Source of the DNA: Pseudomonadota bacterium
Lineage (GTDB): Bacteria > Pseudomonadota > Alphaproteobacteria > Acetobacterales > Acetobacteraceae
DNA length: 6,737 nucleotides
Direction of reading: 5' to 3'
NCBI GenBank assembly: GCA_021807975.1
Contig: JAKBCJ010000266.1
Coordinates: 1 to 6,737, forward strand
In this document: positions 1-6,652 of the stretch, one piece after another
How the letters are laid out: each line of letters opens with the position of its first letter
How positions within the stretch are numbered: the first letter of the stretch is position 1
Notes under the pieces: model-generated
What the model saw: the letters and a program-made list of their open reading frames with translations, nothing else
What the model was told of the DNA's origin: nothing
The model's database searches: none
Translations under genes and position numbers: made by a program

Positions 1-1
1 C

Positions 2-1138
2 GTGCCGACATGGCCGACCGACTGGTACGGCAAGGGATTGCCGGCCGGGTTGGCGGCCGTGGTGGACGAGGAGTTTCAGCGCATCGGCGCGGTGGGCGTG
101 GCCAAAGCGGGCATCAGGCGGCTGGCAGCGGCGACTCTGCTGGCCCATGGCACTCCGGCGCAGAAGCAGCAGTTCCTGCGGCGCAGCCTGTCGGGCGAGG
201 ATACGTGGTGCCAGTTGTTCAGCGAACCCGGCAGCGGGTCGGATCTGGCCGGCGCGACGACCAAGGCGGAGCGCAAGGGCAACCGCTGGGTGGTCAACGG
301 GCAGAAGGTCTGGACCACCAGCGCGCATCACGCGGATTGGGGCTTGTTGCTGGCACGCACCGACGTGGATGTGCCGAAGCATCAGGGCCTTTCGTATTTT
401 ATCATCAATATGCACCAACCAGGTGTCGATGTGCATCCGTTGCGGCAGATGAACGGCCATGCGTCGTTCAATCAGGTGTTCCTGACCGATGCCGAGGTGC
501 TGCCGGAACACCTGGTGCTGGACGTCGGTCGCGGCTGGGCGGTGGCGACCACGACCTTGATGCACGAACGGCGCGAGGCTGACGGCGTCCGCGTTTGGGG
601 TCAGGCCTCCGTCGGCGTCGGGCGGATTTACGATGAGGAACGCGCCGAGAGTGCCACGGTGATGGAGCCATACAAATGGTATCCACAGCGTGCCGGGCGC
701 GTCGATCTGGTGATCGAGCGGGCGAAGGCGGCCGGGGTCAATGGCGATCCGGTGGTGCGGCAGGAAATCGCGAAACTGCTGACCCTGTCGAAGTCGGCGG
801 AATGGACCGCCCGGCGTGCCAGGGCGGCCCAGATGCAGGGACGACCGCAGGGGCCGGAAGGGTCGCTGGGTAAGCTGGCATCCAGTCATGTCGCCCGGGC
901 CGCCGCTCGGGTTCACACCCTGATCAGCGGCGCGGATGCGATGCTGAGCGGGGAGGACGGGCCAATGAACGGGCTGATCGCGGAGATTCTGGTCAGCGTC
1001 CCCGCCGGGTCGATCGCCGGCGGGACAGACGAGATCCAGCGGAACATTATCTCCGAACGCGTGCTGGGGATGCCGAAGGAGCCGAGGACGGATAATGACC
1101 GGCCGTTCCGCGATGTGCCGAAGAATTTGGTGATGTGA
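2..1138 (+). CDS. Acyl-CoA dehydrogenase family protein (5' end outside window)
   Basis: FAD-dependent alpha,beta-dehydrogenation of an acyl-CoA thioester, passing electrons to an electron-transfer flavoprotein; cytosolic. Residues are counted from the first visible codon. The middle-domain signature is at 70-84 (LFSEPGSGSDLAG), followed by WVVNGQKVWTTSA at 97-107. The C-terminal four-helix domain ends with GGTDEIQRNIISERVLG at 340-356. The MCAD-type catalytic Glu before GT is Gly here (AGGT). The base may instead be E189 in LMHER, near where isovaleryl-CoA-dehydrogenase-like enzymes carry theirs; this is a by-hand alignment. Residues about 195-232 (including PYKWYPQRAGR) form a longer linker than in textbook members. 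The frame is open from base 2 and the visible 378 residues lack the usual N-terminal helices, so the GTG at 2 is probably internal and the protein truncated by the window. The next gene follows after 28 bp. The family is certain; the acyl substrate is unknown. Confidence 0.93.
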   Translation: MPTWPTDWYGKGLPAGLAAVVDEEFQRIGAVGVAKAGIRRLAAATLLAHGTPAQKQQFLRRSLSGEDTWCQLFSEPGSGSDLAGATTKAERKGNRWVVNGQKVWTTSAHHADWGLLLARTDVDVPKHQGLSYFIINMHQPGVDVHPLRQMNGHASFNQVFLTDAEVLPEHLVLDVGRGWAVATTTLMHERREADGVRVWGQASVGVGRIYDEERAESATVMEPYKWYPQRAGRVDLVIERAKAAGVNGDPVVRQEIAKLLTLSKSAEWTARRARAAQMQGRPQGPEGSLGKLASSHVARAAARVHTLISGADAMLSGEDGPMNGLIAEILVSVPAGSIAGGTDEIQRNIISERVLGMPKEPRTDNDRPFRDVPKNLVM

Positions 1139-1166
1139 GGGGGCATCGCCAGGTATAGGTAACGCC

Positions 1167-1460
1167 ATGGCAGCAGCCGACGACATGATTGCAAGCCTGC
1201 GGGCCGCCCTGCCCGGTTTGCGCCAGCAATGGCCGATCCGTTCGCTTGCGCTGTTCGGCTCGCGCGTCCGCGACGACGCGACGCCGAACAGCGACCTCGA
1301 TGTGCTGGTGGAGTTTTCCGAACCGATCCCGCTTTCGTCGTTCCTTGGGTTGGAGGAAAGACTCGGTGCGATCACCGGATTTCGGGTCGATCTCATTTCG
1401 GCGGCCGCGTTGAAACCATATATCGGCGAGCGGGTGCGGGCTGAGGCGATTGCCCTGTGA
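1167..1460 (+). CDS. mntA: MntA-type MNT-domain nucleotidyltransferase antitoxin
   Basis: A 97-residue minimal nucleotidyltransferase. In characterised MntA/HepT pairs, the antitoxin transfers AMP from ATP onto the tyrosine of the HEPN toxin's active motif and so inactivates it. The signature GSX10DXD is exact: G31-S32, then D43 and D45 in SDLDVLV, with a third carboxylate at D75 in FRVDLI; these would bind two metal ions. No other domain fits in this length. The ATG at 1167 is chosen because AGG at 1157-1159 sits 7 nt upstream; the later in-frame ATG at 1185 has no such site. The stop TGA overlaps the GTG start of the HEPN gene (GTGA, 1457-1460), implying translational coupling. The fold and pairing are well supported; AMPylating activity is inferred from the family. 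Confidence 0.9.
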   Translation: MAAADDMIASLRAALPGLRQQWPIRSLALFGSRVRDDATPNSDLDVLVEFSEPIPLSSFLGLEERLGAITGFRVDLISAAALKPYIGERVRAEAIAL

Positions 1461-1813
1461 CGGCGGAACGCGATTATCGGGACTTCCTGAACGACACGGT
1501 TTTGGCCTGCCGGTCGATCATCCGTTTCGTGGACGGAATGGGCCTCGATGACTATCTGGCCGACGAGAAGACACGATACGCGGTGATGCGGGGTTACGAG
1601 ATTTTGGGCGAAGCGGTGAGACACTTGCCTGATAGATTGAAGTCGGAGAATTCCGCAATTCCTTGGGCAACCATGGCGGCGGTGCGGAACCGCATCGTGC
1701 ATGGTTATTTCGGAATCGACGATTCCATTTTATTCACGACCATCGAGCAAGACCTGAAATCATTGCTGCCTCGCATTGAGGCGTTGGTGCGCGCCCATGG
1801 AGTCGTGCTGTAG
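1457..1813 (+). CDS. hepT: HepT-type HEPN-domain toxin (DUF86)
   Basis: A 118-residue all-helical HEPN protein, the predicted ribonuclease toxin partner of the upstream nucleotidyltransferase. The active motif RX4HXY is intact: R77, H82 and Y84 in RNRIVHGYFGID. Y84 is the residue expected to be AMPylated by the antitoxin. Other family hallmarks are YAVMRGYEILGEAVRHLP (41-58) and IPWATMAAVRNR (68-79). The start is GTG at 1457, overlapping the antitoxin stop; such coupling keeps toxin output tied to antitoxin translation. By hand count, 1621-1800 has 95 G+C of 180 (53%), against 43 of 60 in the first 60 bases of the acyl-CoA dehydrogenase, so the gene looks compositionally foreign, though the sample is small. 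The crotonase gene starts 24 bp downstream in the same direction. RNA cleavage is inferred from family members; some act on mRNA and some on tRNA. Confidence 0.9.
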   Translation: MTAERDYRDFLNDTVLACRSIIRFVDGMGLDDYLADEKTRYAVMRGYEILGEAVRHLPDRLKSENSAIPWATMAAVRNRIVHGYFGIDDSILFTTIEQDLKSLLPRIEALVRAHGVVL

Positions 1814-1837
1814 GCGAAGCTGAGAACGGAGGAAACA

Positions 1838-2680
1838 ATGGGCCCGAAACTGGTCGATCACCTGCTCTACGAACCCGAACCGTCCGGCATCGCCTGGATC
1901 AAATTCAACCGGCCGGAGCGTCTGAACGCACTCGTTGGCATGGCGGAGGAAAACGGCACCGTCGCCAAGGTTGGGGAATACATGCGGGCGGCGGACGACG
2001 ACCCCACCATCCGCGTTATCGTCCTGACCGGGGTCGGCCGAGCGTTCTGCGCGGGGGCCAATCTGGGTGCCAGCAAAGCAGACGCCGGAGAAAACTTTCC
2101 CGGCAACCGCGGCCCGCATGAAGGGATGGAGGGCACACGCCAGCATTTCTTCCACGGCTTCACGCAGCTTCATCTCGACATCGCCAAAATCCGTAAGCCC
2201 ACCATCGCGATGATCAACGGCCCGGCGGTCGGGTCTGGCATGGATATGGCGCTGCACTGCGACATTCGGATCGGGTGCGAGCACACTCGTTTCATCGGAT
2301 ATCATAACGCGGGGCAGATCATCGAAAACGGCGGATCGTATTACCTGCCAAAGTTGGTCGGGCTGGGGCGGGCGCTGGAATTCGCCTACACTGGCGAGCT
2401 GAACGCCGAACGCGCCTATCAATGGGGCATGCTCAACAATCTGGTGCCATCCGAAAACCTTGAGGCCGTGACACGCGAACTTTGCGAACGTATCATCGCC
2501 CGGCCGCCGCTGGTTCAGTGGATCAGCAAGCGCATTATGCGCACGTCGCTGGACACGACCATGGAGGCAACGATGGTGCTGACCTCCAATGCCAGTCCGA
2601 TTTTGCAACATTCAGACGATGCCAAGGAAGCGCGCAAGGCGTTCGTGGAAAAGCGCCGGCCAGCATTCAAGGGCGGCTGA
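1838..2680 (+). CDS. Enoyl-CoA hydratase/isomerase (crotonase) family protein, atypical active site
   Basis: A 280-residue crotonase-fold protein, presumably acting on a CoA thioester in the cytosol. Family marks are FNRPERLNAL (23-32), the CoA/oxyanion segment AFCAGANL (69-76), the second oxyanion segment INGPAVGSGMDMALHCDIRI (126-145), and a C-terminal KAFVEKRRPAFKGG tail (267-280). Aligned by eye with rat mitochondrial enoyl-CoA hydratase, the two catalytic glutamates (Glu144 and Glu164) correspond to D136 and H156, and the loop after H156 is one residue shorter. Ordinary two-glutamate hydration is therefore doubtful; isomerase, hydrolase or other crotonase chemistry is possible. The start is clear: GGAGG at 1828-1832 lies 5 nt before the ATG. 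The gene follows the HEPN toxin by 24 bp but has its own strong ribosome site. Its last 69 bp overlap the tail of the convergent flavoprotein gene. Family certain, reaction uncertain. Confidence 0.92.
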   Translation: MGPKLVDHLLYEPEPSGIAWIKFNRPERLNALVGMAEENGTVAKVGEYMRAADDDPTIRVIVLTGVGRAFCAGANLGASKADAGENFPGNRGPHEGMEGTRQHFFHGFTQLHLDIAKIRKPTIAMINGPAVGSGMDMALHCDIRIGCEHTRFIGYHNAGQIIENGGSYYLPKLVGLGRALEFAYTGELNAERAYQWGMLNNLVPSENLEAVTRELCERIIARPPLVQWISKRIMRTSLDTTMEATMVLTSNASPILQHSDDAKEARKAFVEKRRPAFKGG

Positions 2681-3889
2681 TGATCTGGCGGCGATCTGCT
2701 CCGCCAGATAGGCGGCATCCTCGCCGACACCGGACATGAACGATGACTTGGTTTTGTGCAGAAACGGCAGACCCAGGAAGTAAACGCCCGGGACATCGGT
2801 GACTCCGCGCCGATGGACGGGAGCGCCCGCCGGGGTGAAGATATCGAGATCCACCCAGCCGAAATCGTAGCGGTATCCGGTCGCCCAGATCACCGTTTCG
2901 ATCCCGGCGACGCGCAAGTCCACCGAAAGCGTCGGTTCGGCAACCGGCGCTGATTCCAAAACCGCAATAGACTCCCGCGGCAACGCCAGCCCGGCGCGTG
3001 CGACGTGGGCATCCGCAGCGGCGATGAAGCCGGCAAAGCTGTCATCGCCGGCCGCCAGGGTCTGCTCCAGGTCCGGTGCGAACGAAACGATACCATCCCG
3101 GGCATCCTGAAACCGCCCAAGAAGAACCATGCCGTGAGCAGCATAGCGGCGAAGGTCGATCGTTTGGCCGCCATACGCGCCACTGATCAGCAACGGCGGC
3201 TTGCGGGCCGCCTCCTCATCGGCAATCGCGTCGTCCATGCCGAGTTCGGTGATCCACCAGATGATGTCCCGGTCGCGATAGCGGCGCGGCACCCGGCGAT
3301 GGGGGCCAACGGATAGAAACACGGTTCGGCCGGCGCGCATCAGTTCCTCGGCGATCTGGCATCCCGACGCCCCCGCCCCGACCACCAGCACACCACCGGT
3401 CGGCGCTTGCCCGGGGTTGCGGTAGTCGCTCGCGGACATTTGGACCACTCGCTCCAGCCCCGCCGCCGCCGGCGGAATCGCCGGACGTTGGTACGGGCCG
3501 GTCGCGATCACCACATTCCGGGCTTGGATGGCCGAACCGCCGGTCTCCAGGCTGAACCCGTCCGGCGCGCGGCGCAGGGCCCGGACCTCTACCCCGGTTC
3601 GAACTGGCGCTTGGATGAAGGCGGCATAGGCCTCAATGAATCGCACCACATCGTCGCGCGGCGCATAGCTGTCCGGGTCGTTACCGGCATAGGGGAAATC
3701 CGGCAGCCGCATCGACCAATTTGGAAATTGAAACCGCAACGAATCCCACCGCTCGGTGCGCCACCTCTCGGCGATTCGATGCCGTTCCAGCACGATGTGC
3801 GGCCGCTTCAGACGGGTCAGACAGTGGCTGATTGTCAGGCCAGCCTGACCGCCGCCGATGATGACGGTTTCGATCCGTTCGGTGAGCAT
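2612..3889 (-). CDS. FAD- and NAD(P)H-dependent monooxygenase-like flavoprotein
   Basis: A 425-residue cytosolic flavoprotein with two dinucleotide folds, as in class B flavin monooxygenases (FMO, Baeyer-Villiger and YUCCA types). FAD fold: VIIGGGQAGL (9-18, GxGxxG at 12-17), with the conserved RWRTERWDSLRFQFPNW (42-58). NAD(P)H fold: VLVVGAGASGCQIAEEL (167-183). The ATGYRYDF segment (336-343) matches the linker motif of this class, and the C-terminus has GVYFLGLPF plus GVGEDAAYLA. From memory it resembles the uncharacterised MSMEG_0569-type oxidoreductases, but that could not be tested. The start ATG at 3889 is 10 bp after the LLM gene's stop and has only a weak GAG upstream, so translational coupling is likely. 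The frame runs on past the convergent crotonase stop, giving a tail-to-tail overlap and a C-terminal extension of about 20 residues (from residue 404). Family well supported; substrate unknown. Confidence 0.9.
   Translation of the reverse strand: MLTERIETVIIGGGQAGLTISHCLTRLKRPHIVLERHRIAERWRTERWDSLRFQFPNWSMRLPDFPYAGNDPDSYAPRDDVVRFIEAYAAFIQAPVRTGVEVRALRRAPDGFSLETGGSAIQARNVVIATGPYQRPAIPPAAAGLERVVQMSASDYRNPGQAPTGGVLVVGAGASGCQIAEELMRAGRTVFLSVGPHRRVPRRYRDRDIIWWITELGMDDAIADEEAARKPPLLISGAYGGQTIDLRRYAAHGMVLLGRFQDARDGIVSFAPDLEQTLAAGDDSFAGFIAAADAHVARAGLALPRESIAVLESAPVAEPTLSVDLRVAGIETVIWATGYRYDFGWVDLDIFTPAGAPVHRRGVTDVPGVYFLGLPFLHKTKSSFMSGVGEDAAYLAEQIAARSSAALECWPALFHERLARFLGIV
2683..2709. terminator. Possible hairpin at the convergent gene boundary
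   Basis: Perfect 9-bp inverted repeat ATCTGGCGG (2683-2691) and CCGCCAGAT (2701-2709) with a 9-nt loop, starting 3 nt after the crotonase stop. It lies inside the 3' coding end of the opposite-strand flavoprotein gene. No T-run follows on the + strand, so intrinsic termination is only a possibility; chance within coding DNA is the alternative. Confidence 0.35.
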
Positions 3890-3899
3890 CTCGGTTGGG

Positions 3900-4970
3900 T
3901 TACGCGGCGACCGCGGCGTGGACCAGCGGCAGCAGGTGGCGGCCGTAATCGGTGGCGTCCTCCAGCGGGTCGAAGCCGCGAATCAGGAACGTGGTGACGC
4001 CCAGCGCGTGGTACTCTAGCAGCGATTCCGCCACCTGCTCCGGCGTGCCGACCAGGGACGTGGTGTTCGATCCGGCCCCGACAGCGGCGGCGACCTCGGT
4101 CCAGAGGCGCGTGTCGCGGACCTTGCCCCCGGCGGCGGCCTCCATCAGGCGCTTGGAACCGACGCTCTCGGGCTTGGGGTTGACCCGGCCAACACTGTCG
4201 CCGCGCAGATCGCGGATGCGTTCGATGATCCGGTCGGCGCGATGCCAGGCGGCCTCCTCGGTCGCGGCCAGGACGGGACGCATCGACAGGCTGAACCGCA
4301 GTGTTTCCGGCCGGCGCCCGGCGCGAACGCAGGCGGCACGGACACGGGCGATGGTTTCGCGCGCCTGATCCAGCGTCTCGCCCCAGAAGGCGTAGATATC
4401 GGCATGCTTGGCGGCGAACTCGATGGCGATGTCGGACGATCCGCCGAAATAGATCGGGATATGCGGCTTTTGCAGCGGCTTCACCCGAGCGAATGCATTT
4501 TCCACTTGGTAATAGGGGCCTTGATGAGTGAATGGCGCTTCGGCGGTCCATGTCTGGCGTAGCAGACCCACGTATTCGTCGGTTCGGCGGTAGCGTTCCT
4601 CATGGCTCAGGAAATCGCCGTCCCGGCGCTGCTCTACGCTGTCGCCGCCCGAGATGATGTGGATGCCGCCGCGTCCGCCGGAAAACACATCGAACGTGGC
4701 GAACAGCCGGGCGGCGTAGGTGGGCGCGATGAACCCCGGCCGATGGGCGATCATGAAACCCAGCGTCTTGGTGTGCTGGGCGGCATGGGTGGCGACCAAA
4801 ACGGCATCGGCGTCGGACGAATTATGCGCGATCAGGACCCGGTCGAAGCCCGCATCCTCATGCGCCCGGGCGAAGCGGGCGATGTAATCGGGATCGATCA
4901 CCGGGCCTTGGGCGGGGTGGATTTCCGACTTCGCTTCTGATGCGATCATGCCGATGAATTCGATGGTCAT
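3900..4970 (-). CDS. LLM-class FMN-dependent monooxygenase, SsuD-like
   Basis: A 356-residue luciferase-like (TIM-barrel) monooxygenase that would use FMNH2 from a separate flavin reductase and O2. Its overall pattern follows alkanesulfonate monooxygenase SsuD: HEDAGFDRVLIAHN (37-50), RPGFIAPTYAARLFATFDVF (77-96), GGIHIISGGD (101-110), PIYFGGSSDIAIEFAAKHAD (172-191) and DSVGRVNPKP near 258-267. By eye, residues linked to SsuD function differ: the Cys54 position is D53, the Arg226/His228 positions are S229/R231, and the Arg297 position is Ala, so sulfonate should not be assumed as substrate. AGGAGGG at 4975-4981 precedes the ATG by 4 nt. The gene lies 65 bp after the binding-protein gene, with a hairpin between them, and 10 bp before the FAD oxidoreductase, consistent with one operon. 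No flavin reductase is in the window. Confidence 0.92.
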   Translation of the reverse strand: MTIEFIGMIASEAKSEIHPAQGPVIDPDYIARFARAHEDAGFDRVLIAHNSSDADAVLVATHAAQHTKTLGFMIAHRPGFIAPTYAARLFATFDVFSGGRGGIHIISGGDSVEQRRDGDFLSHEERYRRTDEYVGLLRQTWTAEAPFTHQGPYYQVENAFARVKPLQKPHIPIYFGGSSDIAIEFAAKHADIYAFWGETLDQARETIARVRAACVRAGRRPETLRFSLSMRPVLAATEEAAWHRADRIIERIRDLRGDSVGRVNPKPESVGSKRLMEAAAGGKVRDTRLWTEVAAAVGAGSNTTSLVGTPEQVAESLLEYHALGVTTFLIRGFDPLEDATDYGRHLLPLVHAAVAA

Positions 4971-4981
4971 GGGACCCTCCT

Positions 4982-5023
4982 GCCGGATGGTTTATCGTGC
5001 CTGGGTGACACGGTCCATCCGGC
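4982..5023 (-). promoter_or_regulatory. Intercistronic hairpin between binding-protein and LLM genes
   Basis: Perfect 9-bp inverted repeat: GCCGGATGG (4982-4990) and CCATCCGGC (5015-5023) enclose a 24-nt loop. Inside the loop CGTG (4996-4999) can pair with CACG (5009-5012). On the - strand it starts 12 nt after the binding-protein stop and ends at the base next to the LLM Shine-Dalgarno (4975-4981). No T-run follows, so it is more likely an mRNA-stabilising or partial attenuating element than a full terminator. The pairing is seen directly; the role is inferred. Confidence 0.5.
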
Positions 5024-5035
5024 GGCCGAAAGCGA

Positions 5036-6283
5036 TCAGGCGTGGATCATGGGGCATCCGCCTTCGTTGATCGGGCGGAATGCACGTTCCATCGGGATAG
5101 TGTCTTTCAGTTGCACCAGATCCCAAGTTTCCTTCGATTGGGCCGGCGATTTCGCCTCGAACAGATACATGGCATGGATCACCCTGCCATCCTCGCGAAT
5201 GATGCTTTTGCCGTAGATCACGTCCTCAACGGGGATTTTGCGCATTTGCGCCAACGTGGCACGCCCGCTGACCTTGGCTTGCGCGGGACCCATCGCCGCG
5301 ACGGCTTTCAGATAATGGGTGACCGCCGAATACTGCCCGGCCTGCGCCGAATTCGGCATCGCGCCGACCTTGGATTGCGCCTGGAAGCGCCGCCCGAACC
5401 CGCGGGTGCCGTCGTTCAGATCCCAGTAATACGGTTCGGCGAGTCGCACGCCCTGGGCGGATTTGAGACCGATGCTCAGGATGTCATTCAGCAGCAGCCC
5501 GACGCCGACGACGCTTTGGCCACCCTGCATAATGCCGAATTCGGCGGCCTGCTTCACGCAATTCACCGCATCGACACCGCCATTGGCCAGCCCGATAACC
5601 TTGGCCCCGCTGGCCTTCGCCGATAGCAGGAACGAGGAAAAATCGGTCGTGCCCGGGAACGGATAGCGCGCCGATCCGGCTACTTTGCCGCCAGCCGCAT
5701 TCACGAACGAAGCCGCGTCATGCTCCAACTGCTGACCGTAGGCATAGTCGGCAGTGATGAAGAACCAGGTGTTACCGCCCTGTCTCACCGCGCTGTCCAC
5801 GATCGCATGCGGGATGCCCCAGGTATCGTAGGCCCAATGCAGGTGGTTCGGCCCGCAGCGCGCACCCGTCAGAATGGAGGAGGCCGCACCGGTGAAGATC
5901 GCCAGTTTGTCCTTGGCCTTCGCCATCTCCCCAACCGCGATCGCGGCGGAGGACATCGGCAGGTCGGTCAACAGATCCACACCCTGGTTGTCAAACCAGT
6001 CCCCGGCGATCGACAGCGCCACATCGGGCTTCAGCAGCATATCGGCCGACACCAGTTCCACCTTGATCTCCGGATGGGTCTTGGCAAAATCATCGATCGC
6101 GAGTTGCGCGCCCAGCACGCTGCCCGGGCCGGTAATGGCGGCATAAGTGCCGGTCATGTCAGTTAATACGCCGATGCGGATCGGTTGGCCTCGCGCCGCC
6201 CTGGATCGGCGCGGCACGCCAGTGACGGCGACGGTGGCAAGGCTTCCACCGATTGCTGCGCGGCGGCTGATAATCTGATTCAT
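5036..6283 (-). CDS. ABC transporter periplasmic substrate-binding protein (branched-chain amino acid type)
   Basis: A 415-residue periplasmic binding protein of the Peripla_BP_6/LivK type, delivering a small ligand to an ABC importer. The N-terminus MNQIISRRAAIGGSLATVAV holds a twin-arginine-like SRRAAI motif (6-11) and a hydrophobic stretch (9-23), so Tat export is possible. There is no lipobox cysteine. Basic residues after the hydrophobic stretch make the cleavage site uncertain (perhaps near residue 29). The mature fold begins PIRIGVLTDMTGTYAAITGP (34-53), followed by WFFITADYAYGQQLE (173-187) and PFPGTTDFSSFLLSAKASGA (208-227). This pattern is common in alphaproteobacterial proteins often linked to aromatic or other carbon substrates (from memory). 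The frame is open to an ATG at 6385, but the ATG at 6283 is chosen for its ribosome site and signal peptide. It is the first gene of the - strand operon; no permease or ATPase gene is visible. Confidence 0.92.
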   Translation of the reverse strand: MNQIISRRAAIGGSLATVAVTGVPRRSRAARGQPIRIGVLTDMTGTYAAITGPGSVLGAQLAIDDFAKTHPEIKVELVSADMLLKPDVALSIAGDWFDNQGVDLLTDLPMSSAAIAVGEMAKAKDKLAIFTGAASSILTGARCGPNHLHWAYDTWGIPHAIVDSAVRQGGNTWFFITADYAYGQQLEHDAASFVNAAGGKVAGSARYPFPGTTDFSSFLLSAKASGAKVIGLANGGVDAVNCVKQAAEFGIMQGGQSVVGVGLLLNDILSIGLKSAQGVRLAEPYYWDLNDGTRGFGRRFQAQSKVGAMPNSAQAGQYSAVTHYLKAVAAMGPAQAKVSGRATLAQMRKIPVEDVIYGKSIIREDGRVIHAMYLFEAKSPAQSKETWDLVQLKDTIPMERAFRPINEGGCPMIHA

Positions 6284-6287
6284 GTTT

Positions 6288-6294
6288 CCCTCCC
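6288..6294 (-). promoter_or_regulatory. Ribosome binding site that fixes the binding-protein start
   Basis: On the - strand GGGAGGG lies 4 nt before the ATG at 6283. The in-frame ATG 102 bp further upstream would add 34 charged residues ahead of the signal peptide, which argues against it. Confidence 0.8.
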
Positions 6295-6439
6295 GCGGCA
6301 CGTAGCGTTGTTGCATTCGGAGTGTGCCGCTTTGAGCAAAGTCTGTCCGGTATCGGCGCAACTGGCAAATGTCCTCTGTTAGCATGTGGCTAGTTGTAGA
6401 AGCTACGAAGGTTGTTCATCCGGGGCATTGGGGTGAAGC

Positions 6440-6452
6440 TGTGGTTACCACA
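6440..6452. promoter_or_regulatory. Palindrome TGTGGT-T-ACCACA, candidate operator
   Basis: Perfect 6-bp arms around one central base, about 157 bp upstream of the binding-protein start. The TGGT...ACCA core recalls sites of GntR/FadR-type repressors, though with a shorter centre. No regulator gene is in the window and no second copy was seen, so the operator role is speculative. Confidence 0.3.
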
Positions 6453-6520
6453 CACGCAACCTCATACCCTGGAGCCCCGAATAAACGTCCACAAGAATGC
6501 GCGCATGACGCCGCAAGGTC

Positions 6521-6588
6521 GGGTCTTACTGGTGCATCGTGTCCGCACCGACGGGTCTTACCGGTGCATCGTGTCCGCACCGACGGGT
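6521..6588. repeat. 32-bp tandem repeat, two copies plus 4 bases
   Basis: Copy 1 is 6521-6552 and copy 2 is 6553-6584; they differ at one base only (T at 6530, C at 6562), and GGGT at 6585-6588 begins a third. Each unit holds a short inverted repeat: GGTGC/GCACC with a 9-nt loop in both, extended to CGGTGC/GCACCG in copy 2. There is no spacer between copies. The near identity suggests a recent duplication. Confidence 0.85.
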
Positions 6589-6652
6589 GGCGGGTGGGAG
6601 ATGCGGCCACCGCCGCCGGCCTTTCCCTTCGACAGGCGTTTCGTTGGCTGGC

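Noticed and set aside
1760..2611. 283-codon open frame on the - strand opposite the crotonase gene
   Set aside because: It is the antisense shadow of a well-supported gene; its translation shows no recognisable domain and is rich in His/Arg as expected for a shadow.
3835..4551. 238-codon - strand frame
   Set aside because: It overlaps the LLM gene in another frame on the same strand; its Arg/Pro-rich translation is a G+C-driven artefact.
3900..4970. Naming the LLM gene ssuD
   Set aside because: Residues associated with SsuD function are not kept, and no ssuE or sulfonate ABC genes are present.
6284..6385. Longer binding-protein start at 6385
   Set aside because: It would place 34 polar residues before a signal peptide; the ATG at 6283 has a strong ribosome site.
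6521..6588. CRISPR array
   Set aside because: The 32-bp copies are directly adjacent with no spacers, and there are only two.
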